Shown here in pieces: positions 1 through 7,067 of a stretch of 9,102 bases of DNA. The DNA lies in contig JAEHDN010000286.1 of NCBI GenBank assembly GCA_016880395.1, positions 1-9,102 on the forward strand, written 5' to 3'. The stretch comes from Candidatus Eiseniibacteriota bacterium. Lineage in GTDB: Bacteria > Eisenbacteria > RBG-16-71-46 > SZUA-252. A program made the translations under genes and the position numbers. The notes beneath the pieces are model-generated. The model searched no databases and was not told the DNA's origin. It worked only from the letters and a program-made list of their open reading frames with translations. Each line of letters opens with the position of its first letter. Position 1 is the stretch's first letter.

Positions 1-1098
1 GCGCTGGGCGAGTTGGCCGCCGGCGTGGCCCACGACTTCAACAACAACCTCGGGATCATCCTGGGCCGTACCCAGCTCCTGCTCATGCGCGTCAGCGATC
101 CGGAGATGGCGTCGGGCCTCAATGTGATCCGACAGGCGGCGATGGACGGCGGCGAGGCCGTGCGGCGCATCCAGCAGTTCAGCCGCGTACGCGAGGACCG
201 CGCCCACGAGGTACTCGACCTCGCCGAGATCGCGGACGAGGTGGTCGAGATCACGCGCGGCAAGTGGAAGAACGAGAGCGAGCGGCGCGGGGTCAAGCTG
301 GACGTGACCATCGACGCGCGCGATCCGCTGCCGATCCTCGGGTCCCGGGCCGAGATCCGCGAGGCGCTGACCAACCTGATCTTCAACTCGGTCGACGCGC
401 TCCCCGAGGGGGGAACCATCGCGATCCGCTGCCGGGCCGAGGGGAAGAACTCCATCCTCGAGGTGGCCGACACAGGGATCGGCATGACCGAGGACGTCCG
501 GAGCCGCATGTTCGAGCCCTTCTTCACCACCAAGGGCATGTCGGGCAACGGCCTCGGACTCTCCATGGTCTATGGCATCGTGTCCCGCCACAAGGGGACC
601 GTTGAGGTCGAGACCACGCCCGGGTCGGGCACGGTCGTGCGGATCCTCATTCCCGGCACGGACGTCGAAGGCGCCGCCGCGCCGAGGCGGCCGCGCTTCG
701 AGGCGTCCGCGCGCGCGCGGATCCACGTGGTCGACGACGAGACCGAGATCCTCGCCGTGCTGCGCGATGCTCTCGAGCAGGCGGGCCATGAGGTCGAGAC
801 CGCGTCCTCAGGGACCGACGGCATCGAGCGCTTCCGGGCGAGCCGGTTCGACGTGGTGCTCTCGGATCTCGGGATGGCGGACGTCGGCGGGTGGGAGGTG
901 GCGCGCGCCGTCCGCGAGAGCGGATCGCGCCGTGTGGTGCTCGGGCTCGTGACCGGCTGGGGAGCCACGATCAGCGAGGAGATGGTGAACGCGCACGCCG
1001 TGAACTTCGTGATCGCGAAACCCTTCGACGTCGAGGATCTCGTGTCGAAGGTGAATCAGTCGCTCGGGGCGGTCGCGGCTATGCCTCCAGCTTCTTGA
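1..1098 (+). CDS. Hybrid sensor histidine kinase with C-terminal receiver domain (5' end missing)
   Basis: This is the C-terminal 365 residues of a sensor kinase; the frame is open to the left edge, so the sensor part (often PAS or GAF domains) lies outside. Numbering from base 1, a HisKA H-box with HDFNNNLG has its phospho-acceptor His at residue 11. A HATPase domain follows: N-box EALTNLIFNSVDA (Asn129), G1 box DTGIGM (157-162), F-box FEPFFTT (about 171-177) and G2 box GNGLGL (about 182-187). A CheY-like receiver (about 240-355) has the acidic pair Asp245/Asp246, phospho-acceptor Asp289 in LSDLGM, Thr318 and Lys340 in AKPF, so all key residues are present. By family knowledge it autophosphorylates and passes phosphate to its own receiver. 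No DNA-binding or other output domain follows the receiver, so a further partner is probable. The stimulus cannot be inferred. It converges on the GNAT gene, and their ends overlap by 20 bases. Confidence 0.93.
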   Translation, partial: ALGELAAGVAHDFNNNLGIILGRTQLLLMRVSDPEMASGLNVIRQAAMDGGEAVRRIQQFSRVREDRAHEVLDLAEIADEVVEITRGKWKNESERRGVKLDVTIDARDPLPILGSRAEIREALTNLIFNSVDALPEGGTIAIRCRAEGKNSILEVADTGIGMTEDVRSRMFEPFFTTKGMSGNGLGLSMVYGIVSRHKGTVEVETTPGSGTVVRILIPGTDVEGAAAPRRPRFEASARARIHVVDDETEILAVLRDALEQAGHEVETASSGTDGIERFRASRFDVVLSDLGMADVGGWEVARAVRESGSRRVVLGLVTGWGATISEEMVNAHAVNFVIAKPFDVEDLVSKVNQSLGAVAAMPPAS

Positions 1099-1579
1099 TC
1101 CAGCGCACGTCCCCCGACTTGAGCCGCCGCTCCCGGTAGCCCAGTGCCTCGAGGAACCGCTCTCCGTCGTCGAGGCCGGCCGGGACCTCCGCCGTGATCG
1201 ACTGGGCCGCGTGCTCCTCCGCGAGGAAGCGCTCCACCATCTCGAGTGCCGCGCGCCCGTAGCCCCGCCCCCGCTCCGCCTGCGAGAGCACGAGTCCGCG
1301 CAGTACCGACGGGACCTCGTCCGATCCCACCTCGACCTCGATCGTGCCGATCAGCGTCTTCGTGTCCGTGCGCCGGATGCCGAAGTAGTAGCGGCTGTCG
1401 TCGGCGATCGCCTCCTCGTACATCTCCTCCACCGTGTTCGGGTCGAAATCGTCGCTCCCGGTCATGGCCTGGAAATAGTCGGGAGCGTCGAGATAGACCT
1501 TCCAGATCGTGGGCAGGTGCTCGGGCCCGGGGATGTCGAGATAGACCAGCGGGCCATCGATGTGGGTGGATGCGCTCAT
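1079..1579 (-). CDS. GNAT-family N-acetyltransferase
   Basis: The product is 166 residues, normal for a single-domain GNAT enzyme, which moves an acetyl group from acetyl-CoA to an amine. The acetyl-CoA pyrophosphate-binding loop is visible as QAERGRGYGRAAL at residues 100-112 (the R/Q-x-x-G-x-G/A motif), followed by the expected helix. Before it lies the central strand pair FGIRR...IGTIEVEVG (66-85), and near the end FLEALGYRERR (142-152), the usual 'fle.lGF' strand. The start is the ATG at 1579, whose ATGA overlaps the stop codon of the metalloprotease gene, so translational coupling is likely; only a weak purine-rich stretch precedes it. The frame is open upstream to 1684, but that extension lies inside the protease coding sequence and reads as Arg/Pro-rich out-of-frame protein. 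The protein has no signal peptide and is probably cytosolic. The substrate (small amine, antibiotic or protein N-terminus) cannot be told. Its 3' end overlaps the convergent kinase gene. Confidence 0.88.
   Translation of the reverse strand: MSASTHIDGPLVYLDIPGPEHLPTIWKVYLDAPDYFQAMTGSDDFDPNTVEEMYEEAIADDSRYYFGIRRTDTKTLIGTIEVEVGSDEVPSVLRGLVLSQAERGRGYGRAALEMVERFLAEEHAAQSITAEVPAGLDDGERFLEALGYRERRLKSGDVRWIKKLEA
1576..1579 (-). promoter_or_regulatory. ATGA stop/start overlap (translational coupling)
   Basis: On the - strand the TGA that ends the metalloprotease gene (1578-1576) shares bases with the ATG that starts the GNAT gene (1579-1577). The GNAT start has no good Shine-Dalgarno sequence of its own, so re-initiation by ribosomes finishing the protease is the likely way it is translated. 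Confidence 0.8.
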
Positions 1580-4497
1580 CGTAGGAGAACGGCCTTCTGC
1601 GTGCGCACTCGGTGGCCGGACCGGAGCTGCACGAAATAGACTCCGGCCCCGACCGGATTCCCCCGGTCGTCGGTGCCGTCCCACGTGAACGGCATGGTTC
1701 CCGCGCGGCCGCTCAGGTCAGCGAGGGTGCGCACGAGCGACCCGTCGGCACGATAGACCCGTAACACAAAGGGACCGTCGCGGTCCAGGGACACCGGGAA
1801 CGACGCCGCTCGCGCGAAGGGGTTGGGCTGGATGCGCCCGATCGCGAGGATTCGCGGCACGGCGCCGTCCACGCCCGCGGGGACCGCGGCCCGTACCGGC
1901 CCCGCGGTGCTCGATGGCTCGCCGTCCCGCGAGGCGGTGAGCCAGTAGTCGTAGGCGATACCGGGAGCCACGTCATCGTCCACGTACGAGCCGTCGCGGG
2001 AATCCCACGCGAGGCTAATGAGCGGCCTGCGTTCCTCGGCGCCCCCGGCGCGCTCGATCACGATGGCCGATCCGACTCGCTCCGATAGATTCCAGTCGAG
2101 CCTGACGCCGGGCCGGTCGGCGAGCGGAATGGCATCGAAGCGGTTGATCGCGATGGCGGTCGTGCCGCAGTCGTCCGTGCCATAAATCTCCACGTCGTCG
2201 ATCCACCAGCCCAATCCCTCGTTCGGCGGCACCGAGCGGAAGCGAAACGCGATCTGCACGAGCCCACTCCAACCGTCGAGCGGGAACAAGGCCGGGGCGA
2301 ACGCGGTCTGCGTCCCCGTCCAGCGGATGCCGTTCGAGTACCCGCCTACCGGGAAGATCGTCGTCCACGTCTCCGCCCCATCGGTGGAGATCTCCACCGT
2401 GAGCCCATCCACTCCCTGCTCGGACGAGTAGCGCTGCCAGAATCGCAGGGTGTCGCTGGATCCGGTGAGCCGGATCGGCTGGCTCACCAGCCGTGCGTCC
2501 TCCGTGGGCGCGTACGAGTCGATGGTGCCCGGCTTCCCGAGGCGCCAGGCCCAGGTTCCCCCCGGGGTATGGTCGACGCCCGCCTCGCGGTGCCATTCGT
2601 TCACCCCGTCGCAGCCCAGCGGGACCGAGATCCACCGCCGGGTCGTGCCCTCGAACGAATCGCAGATGCCCGTTTTCAGACCGACGAGAACCTGCACGCT
2701 GTCGCTATCCACGAGTCCCGGCCCGGCGTGAACTCCGAGCGTCACGTTGACGCCGCGCGGATCGGGGGTGGGAAGGATCGTCGCGGTCACGCTCGATCCC
2801 GCGCTACTCGATCCCGCGGGAATCGAGCCGTAATCCACGGAGTCGGGATCAAGCGTCATGAACGCAGCCTCGGCCGCGAGGCTCGCACGGAGTGGGAGTG
2901 TGGGGACGGACGCGACGTTCGCGAGCGGAAAGCTCAGGTGGACGGTCTCGCCCGGCTCCGCGATGCCGTTCCCGTTGTTCGTCGTTCCGGTCGCAGGGGT
3001 GTCGTCGACGATGATGGGGAGCCGGCGCACGTCGCTCGCCTCGACGAAGAAGTCGGCCAGAATGTCGCCGCCGGTCTCCGTCAGATTGCGGATCGCGATC
3101 TGGCTCGGCACGTGGAAGCAGACGGTCTCACTGTTCGGGCACGAGTTGGGGCTGAACGCCGTGGTGCCGAGGGGTCCCGGCCAGGGATCGTAACGGTCGC
3201 CGCGGTTGCCCTGCGCGGAGGAGGGGACGCCGCAGACCTGCTCGGTTCCGATGGCGTTGTTGGGGAGGTCAAGGTTCTGGTTTCCCGGGAGCCCGCCCTG
3301 CTCGGGGCCACCGGCCTCGACCACGTCGATCAACTTGCGCGCGGGGTCGCTGTTGTCGGGGCGCGACTCGTCGACGTGATAGATCACGAGCCCGTGCGCT
3401 GGCCCGAGCCCCGCCTCCATCGACGAGCGGACGAGCGTCGAATCGAACCCGATCGGCTGGCGGTTCTCGGCGAGGAAGTACTCGGGGGCCTCCTCGCCGT
3501 TCCTCCAGAGGCGAAAGACCCGACCCGAGGTCTCGACGGGCGGGATCGTGACGCCCGAGGAGTCCTGAGTGACCCATGTCGGTTCGACCCAGCCGAGCCG
3601 CGCCTTGCACCAGGCCGACATATGCGCCGGCGTGGTCCCCGGCGCCTGTGTCGGGGAGTGCGTGTAGAGCCCGTAGGCCATGAGATCCCACTCGCCGAGC
3701 CCCGAGCTCGCCTGATCATCGATGTCGTAGAGATCGGGCAGGCCGAGCACATGGCCGAACTCGTGGCAGAAGACTCCCATCGAGATGAGGTCGCCGGCTT
3801 GGTAGTAGGCCGAGTTGAGCCCCCACTCCTCAGGCTCCGAGGTGTAGGGGAAGAGCATGGTGTTGTCGAGCGTGACGACGCCGATCAGGTTCCACTTGTG
3901 CGACCAGATCTGCTCGACGTTCCCTGTCTCCTCGCCGCCGGGGCCCGCGTGCACGACGAAGATGCCGTCCACGAGGCCGTCGCCGTTGGCGTCGAACTGC
4001 GACCAATCCACGTCGGGATCGGCCAGCAACACCGCGTCCAGCGCCATGGTCTGCGCGTTCTTCGGCCAGGGGCCGAAGCCCGACTGGCCATTCACGTAGT
4101 ACGAGTACGGGTGCGGCGCCGTGTACCACCTGGTCACGTATCCGTCGATGTCGAGCTGTCCGCCCGAGACTTCCTGATAATAGTCGCGAAGGCTGCCGGT
4201 GGGCCGCGTGCCCAGGCTGAAGAGCAGGCTCTCGTACGCCTCGCGCGGGTGGCCCAGCGTGTCGGCGGAGAGGTCCGGGAACTGGAGGAGGATCACGACC
4301 GTCTTGCGAAGACCTGTCGCCGGGCCGGCGGTCTCCGCGGCGTCGACGGCCGGCGCCCGGTGGAGAAGGGGCGCCAGGGCTCGGGCGCGCGAGACGCCGC
4401 GGGAGCCGGGGCCCGTGACGTCGAGTGGGGGCGCGGCGGCCGCGGAGGTCGCGCCCAGGATCAGGCACACTCCTGCGAGCAGCCCCGCGAGGCGCAC
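1576..4497 (-). CDS. Secreted M6-family zinc metalloprotease with PNPF/FlgD-like C-terminal domain
   Basis: The product is a 973-residue multidomain extracellular protease. The GTG at 4497 is chosen as start because GGAG lies 8 bases upstream and a clean signal peptide begins there (MRLAGLLAGVCLILGATSA, cleavage near residue 22). The longer open frame to 4602 runs into the glycosyltransferase gene. The M6 (immune inhibitor A-like) peptidase region spans about 65-480. It has the zinc motif HEFGHVLGLPD (245-255; ligands His245 and His249, catalytic Glu246, probable third ligand Asp255) and the Met-turn WDLMAYG around Met273. An EF-hand-like calcium loop DANGDGLVDG (169-178) comes before IFVVHAGPGGE. 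Next are a CARDB-like Ig domain with GNGIAEPGETV (about 495-605), a MAM-like jelly roll ending WWIDDVEIYG (about 609-768), a fibronectin-III-like stretch (about 775-875) and PNPF plus a FlgD-like Ig domain (891-973). The last type is common at the ends of secreted FCB-group proteins and may serve in sorting or attachment. The substrate is unknown; nutrient scavenging or matrix processing are inferences. Confidence 0.92.
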   Translation of the reverse strand: MRLAGLLAGVCLILGATSAAAAPPLDVTGPGSRGVSRARALAPLLHRAPAVDAAETAGPATGLRKTVVILLQFPDLSADTLGHPREAYESLLFSLGTRPTGSLRDYYQEVSGGQLDIDGYVTRWYTAPHPYSYYVNGQSGFGPWPKNAQTMALDAVLLADPDVDWSQFDANGDGLVDGIFVVHAGPGGEETGNVEQIWSHKWNLIGVVTLDNTMLFPYTSEPEEWGLNSAYYQAGDLISMGVFCHEFGHVLGLPDLYDIDDQASSGLGEWDLMAYGLYTHSPTQAPGTTPAHMSAWCKARLGWVEPTWVTQDSSGVTIPPVETSGRVFRLWRNGEEAPEYFLAENRQPIGFDSTLVRSSMEAGLGPAHGLVIYHVDESRPDNSDPARKLIDVVEAGGPEQGGLPGNQNLDLPNNAIGTEQVCGVPSSAQGNRGDRYDPWPGPLGTTAFSPNSCPNSETVCFHVPSQIAIRNLTETGGDILADFFVEASDVRRLPIIVDDTPATGTTNNGNGIAEPGETVHLSFPLANVASVPTLPLRASLAAEAAFMTLDPDSVDYGSIPAGSSSAGSSVTATILPTPDPRGVNVTLGVHAGPGLVDSDSVQVLVGLKTGICDSFEGTTRRWISVPLGCDGVNEWHREAGVDHTPGGTWAWRLGKPGTIDSYAPTEDARLVSQPIRLTGSSDTLRFWQRYSSEQGVDGLTVEISTDGAETWTTIFPVGGYSNGIRWTGTQTAFAPALFPLDGWSGLVQIAFRFRSVPPNEGLGWWIDDVEIYGTDDCGTTAIAINRFDAIPLADRPGVRLDWNLSERVGSAIVIERAGGAEERRPLISLAWDSRDGSYVDDDVAPGIAYDYWLTASRDGEPSSTAGPVRAAVPAGVDGAVPRILAIGRIQPNPFARAASFPVSLDRDGPFVLRVYRADGSLVRTLADLSGRAGTMPFTWDGTDDRGNPVGAGVYFVQLRSGHRVRTQKAVLLR

Positions 4498-4505
4498 GAT
4501 GAAAA

Positions 4506-4509
4506 CTCC
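4506..4509 (-). promoter_or_regulatory. Ribosome-binding site deciding the GTG start of the metalloprotease
   Basis: GGAG on the - strand ends 8 bases before the GTG at 4497, which is immediately followed by a signal peptide. It lies in the 40-base gap after the glycosyltransferase stop codon (4538-4540). I see no convincing -10/-35 pair in that gap, so the protease may be read from the upstream promoter. Confidence 0.7.
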
Positions 4510-4537
4510 GTTCCGGCGGTCTAAGTTAGCGGTGGAT

Positions 4538-5989
4538 CTAGAGTTCGGCGGGAGCGGGCTTCGCGCGCCCGAAGCTCGAGCGCTCCTGCTTCCCCCAGCC
4601 ACCGCGTCCGAGAAGCATATCCACGAGGGCGCCCAAGCGGAAGAGGAGAGTCAGGATACGGTAGGAGAAGTTTTCGAGCACGCCGATCGCCACCATCTGC
4701 GCGAAGTCGCCCCACGATCGATAGAGCCCGAAGGAAAGCTCCTCGAGGAAGACGGCGGAGATGGACAGGAACGCCCCCGAGGTAACGGCGAGGAAAAGGA
4801 ACGCCCAGAAGTAGAGGGGGTCGAGGAATCCCATGAAGTACGCGATCGGGATGATGATGTATCCAAGCAGCTCCACGATCGGACCCATGAACTCGAACAG
4901 GAAGTAGTAGGGCACGCCCACCCAGCGGAGCGTCCCCGAGTGCTTGCCCCAGATGAGGCTCCTGTGGACCCAGAGCGAGTGGACCAGCCCGCGATGCCAC
5001 CGGCTTCGCTGGCGGGCGAGCGCCCCGATCCGCTCCGGCACCTCGGTCCAGCAGATGGGATCCGGCAGGAAGACCACCGAGTAGGGGCGCTCCGTCTCCC
5101 GCATCCTGCGATGGAGGCGAAGCACCAGCTCCATGTCCTCGGTGACCGTGGCCACGTCATAGCCGCCCGCCTCGATCACCACGTCCTTGCGGAAGAGGCT
5201 GAACACACCCGAGAGGATGAGGAGGTTGTTCATGGCGGAGAGTCCCAGCCGGCTCGCGACGAAGGCGCGCAGATACTCGACGACCTGGAACGCCGCGAGG
5301 ATGTTGGACGGGAGCTTTGGCTCGACCACGCGGCCGCGATGGATGCGGCAGCCATTCGCCACGCGAACCTGGCCGCCCACCGCGATCACCCGGTCCGGGT
5401 CCTCGAGGAACGGGCGGACCACCCGAAGCAGCGCGTTCTCCTGGAAGAGCGAATCGGCGTCGATCGTGCAGAAGAGCGGATAGCGTGACAGGTTGAGGCC
5501 CGTGTTCAGGGCGTCGCTCTTGCCGCCGTGCTCCTTGTCGACGACGAGCAGGTTCGGAACCGACGACGATCGATACATGGCGCGGATCGCACCGAGCGTG
5601 GGCAGGCTCCGGCGGTAGACGATCTCGCGGCGCTCGAGCCCGAACTCCAGGGTCAGCTTGTCCAGGGTTTCGTCCGTCGACCCGTCGTTGATGACGATCA
5701 CCTCGTGCTGCGGATAGTCGAGCGACAGCACCGACCGGACAGAATCGACGATGCCGGGCGACTCGTTGTGAGCGGGCACGAGCACGCTGATCGGGAAGGT
5801 GAAGTGCGACTTCGCGACCGCCTCGTAGTCCGCGTAGAAATTCTGCGCGAGCCGGCGGCGCATGTCGAAGAAGGAGAGGATCAGGAGCCCGAACAGGACG
5901 AGCTGGAGTGCACTGAAGTAGAGGAGGATCACAAGGCTGACCGTGGTGATCCAGTGCATGGCCCAGGGCTCCAACGTGTATCCGCTCAT
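4538..5989 (-). CDS. Membrane family 2 glycosyltransferase, processive polysaccharide-synthase type
   Basis: The 483-residue protein resembles PgaC/IcaA, hyaluronan-synthase and cellulose-synthase enzymes, which use a nucleotide sugar to extend a beta-linked glycan and pass it through the inner membrane. One N-terminal membrane helix (about 14-40) is followed by a cytosolic GT-A domain with ISVLVPAHNE (67-76), VINDGSTDET (99-108; Asp102), the acceptor-side GGKSDALNTG (155-164), the metal-binding DAD (177-179), TED (283-285; proposed catalytic base) and QRSRW (327-331). The last two are hallmarks of processive beta-glycosyltransferases. Three or four hydrophobic segments (about 357-458) follow, and the tail is basic. 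No PilZ domain is present. The ATG at 5989 lies one base after the TGA of the HEAT gene, with GGGAG 10 bases upstream inside that gene, so the two are almost certainly co-translated. With the upstream TPR-barrel it suggests exopolysaccharide synthesis. The sugar cannot be read from sequence; beta-GlcNAc or beta-glucose polymers are possibilities. Confidence 0.92.
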   Translation of the reverse strand: MSGYTLEPWAMHWITTVSLVILLYFSALQLVLFGLLILSFFDMRRRLAQNFYADYEAVAKSHFTFPISVLVPAHNESPGIVDSVRSVLSLDYPQHEVIVINDGSTDETLDKLTLEFGLERREIVYRRSLPTLGAIRAMYRSSSVPNLLVVDKEHGGKSDALNTGLNLSRYPLFCTIDADSLFQENALLRVVRPFLEDPDRVIAVGGQVRVANGCRIHRGRVVEPKLPSNILAAFQVVEYLRAFVASRLGLSAMNNLLILSGVFSLFRKDVVIEAGGYDVATVTEDMELVLRLHRRMRETERPYSVVFLPDPICWTEVPERIGALARQRSRWHRGLVHSLWVHRSLIWGKHSGTLRWVGVPYYFLFEFMGPIVELLGYIIIPIAYFMGFLDPLYFWAFLFLAVTSGAFLSISAVFLEELSFGLYRSWGDFAQMVAIGVLENFSYRILTLLFRLGALVDMLLGRGGWGKQERSSFGRAKPAPAEL

Positions 5990-5990
5990 G

Positions 5991-7055
5991 TCAGGCGCTC
6001 TCCCGCTCGTTCGTCAGGGTCACACCGAGCGCGGACAGGCCCTCGGCGGCGCTGTCCCGCGCGAAGCGGTCGTCGCTGTGGAGCGTGCGAAGGAGTGTGG
6101 CCTTGGACGGCTCGCCGAGAGCGACCAGCGCGTCGAGCGCATTCTTGCGCACCCACCAGGACGCGTCGCGGAGCTTCTCGGCGAGGGGCCCCACGTAGGA
6201 CGCGTCCCCGATCTTCCCCAGCGACTCGGCCGCGTGGGCTCGGACGTACCAGGTCGAGTCGTCGAGGAGCGGCTCGAGGAGCGCGGCGGTGGAGCGGTCC
6301 GCCACCTGGCCCAGCGCCCACGTGGCCGCCGACCGGACCTCCGGGTCGGCGTCGAGGAGCGCGTCGGCCAGGGAGCGCGTGGCGCGGGGATCGCGAATCT
6401 CGCCCAGGATCTTCGCGGCCCAGAACCGCGCCCTGGGCGAGCCATCCCGCAGGCTCTTGATGAGGAGCGGCGCGGTGCGGGACCCCATCTCGATGCAGAT
6501 GGCGGCGATCCGCGCGGACACGGCCTGGTCGTGCTTGCCGAGGAGTCCGACGAGCGCTTCCTCGGCGGCCTGGAGTCGCATCCGACCGAGCGAGTGCGCG
6601 GCCACGTTGCGCACATCGGGGTCCTTGTCCTCGAGCGCGGCGAGGAGTGTCGGCACCGACTGCGGCAGCTTCAGCTCTCCGAGGATGCGGAGCGCGTGGG
6701 CACGCGTCCACTTGAGGCGGCTCTTCGCGTTCCGGAGATGACGATTCACCGCTCCCGACTCCTCGAGGGCGCGCAGCACGTCGAGCCTCAGTGAGAGCTC
6801 GAGCTGGCTGATCTCCTCGGCCGCGAGCTCGGACCAGCCCCCCGAGAGCGAGGCGACGATCCAGGGCAGGGCCTCACGCTGCCCCTCGGGCGAGCGAAGG
6901 AGAAGGAACCGCTTCCGGAGCGCCTCGAGGAAGCGCTGCTTCGAGTCCTCCTCGCGGTTCGAATAGATCTTGTTCACGATCGCCGCGATCGTGGTCAGGG
7001 CCACGATGCCGAGCAGGAGCGCCAGCGTGAAGAGGAGCGACTGGTAGTCGATCAT
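5991..7055 (-). CDS. Membrane-anchored HEAT-repeat protein
   Basis: The 354-residue protein has one N-terminal membrane helix (about 6-28) followed by a charged stretch (KIYSNREEDSKQR). By the positive-inside rule this puts the remainder in the cytoplasm. A helical linker (about 38-110) leads into about eight HEAT/PBS-lyase-type repeats of 30-31 residues, with helix starts near 114, 145, 176, 206, 237, 267, 299 and 329. Each has the pattern D-x-x-V/A-R-x-x-A-A-x-x-L-G, for instance DPDVRNVAAHSLGRM and DPEVRSAATWALGQV. Such solenoids bind proteins; there is no sign of catalysis. A phycobilisome lyase role is ruled out by context and anchoring. The ATG at 7055 has a strong GAGGAGG 5 bases upstream that overlaps the stop codon of the TPR-barrel gene. 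The gene sits between the outer-membrane protein and the glycosyltransferase, so a scaffold or regulator of the synthase is the best inference. The fold is secure, the role is not. Confidence 0.9.
   Translation of the reverse strand: MIDYQSLLFTLALLLGIVALTTIAAIVNKIYSNREEDSKQRFLEALRKRFLLLRSPEGQREALPWIVASLSGGWSELAAEEISQLELSLRLDVLRALEESGAVNRHLRNAKSRLKWTRAHALRILGELKLPQSVPTLLAALEDKDPDVRNVAAHSLGRMRLQAAEEALVGLLGKHDQAVSARIAAICIEMGSRTAPLLIKSLRDGSPRARFWAAKILGEIRDPRATRSLADALLDADPEVRSAATWALGQVADRSTAALLEPLLDDSTWYVRAHAAESLGKIGDASYVGPLAEKLRDASWWVRKNALDALVALGEPSKATLLRTLHSDDRFARDSAAEGLSALGVTLTNERESA
6000..6004 (-). promoter_or_regulatory. Ribosome-binding site of the glycosyltransferase
   Basis: GGGAG on the - strand lies inside the last codons of the HEAT gene, 10 bases before the ATG at 5989. 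It supports that ATG over the internal Met codon at residue 11, although the stop of the HEAT gene is only one base away from the start. Confidence 0.6.
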
Positions 7056-7060
7056 GGCCG

Positions 7061-7067
7061 CCTCCTC
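7061..7067 (-). promoter_or_regulatory. Strong ribosome-binding site of the HEAT-repeat gene
   Basis: GAGGAGG on the - strand is 5 bases before the ATG at 7055 and shares two bases with the TGA stop of the TPR-barrel gene (7068-7066). It is the best Shine-Dalgarno match in the window and implies efficient translation of the HEAT protein right after the barrel protein. Confidence 0.75.

Noticed and set aside
2569..4524. A 651-codon open frame on the + strand opposite the metalloprotease
   Set aside because: It is antisense to a gene with clear active-site motifs and signal peptide, its product is Arg/Val/Glu-rich with no recognisable domain, and long antisense frames are expected at this GC content.
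4498..4537. Possible promoter or terminator between the glycosyltransferase and the metalloprotease
   Set aside because: The 40-base gap is only slightly AT-richer, the best -10-like hexamer (TAACTT) matches 3 of 6 positions, and no stem-loop with a T-run is visible.
4199..6794. Several long + strand frames (4199-5488, 5528-6460, 5943-6794)
   Set aside because: All are antisense shadows of the metalloprotease 5' part, the glycosyltransferase and the HEAT genes, which carry unambiguous family motifs on the - strand.
5991..7055. Phycobilisome lyase (PBS lyase HEAT-like) as a functional call
   Set aside because: The repeats match that profile type, but there is no bilin-related context and the protein is membrane-anchored, so only the fold name is justified.
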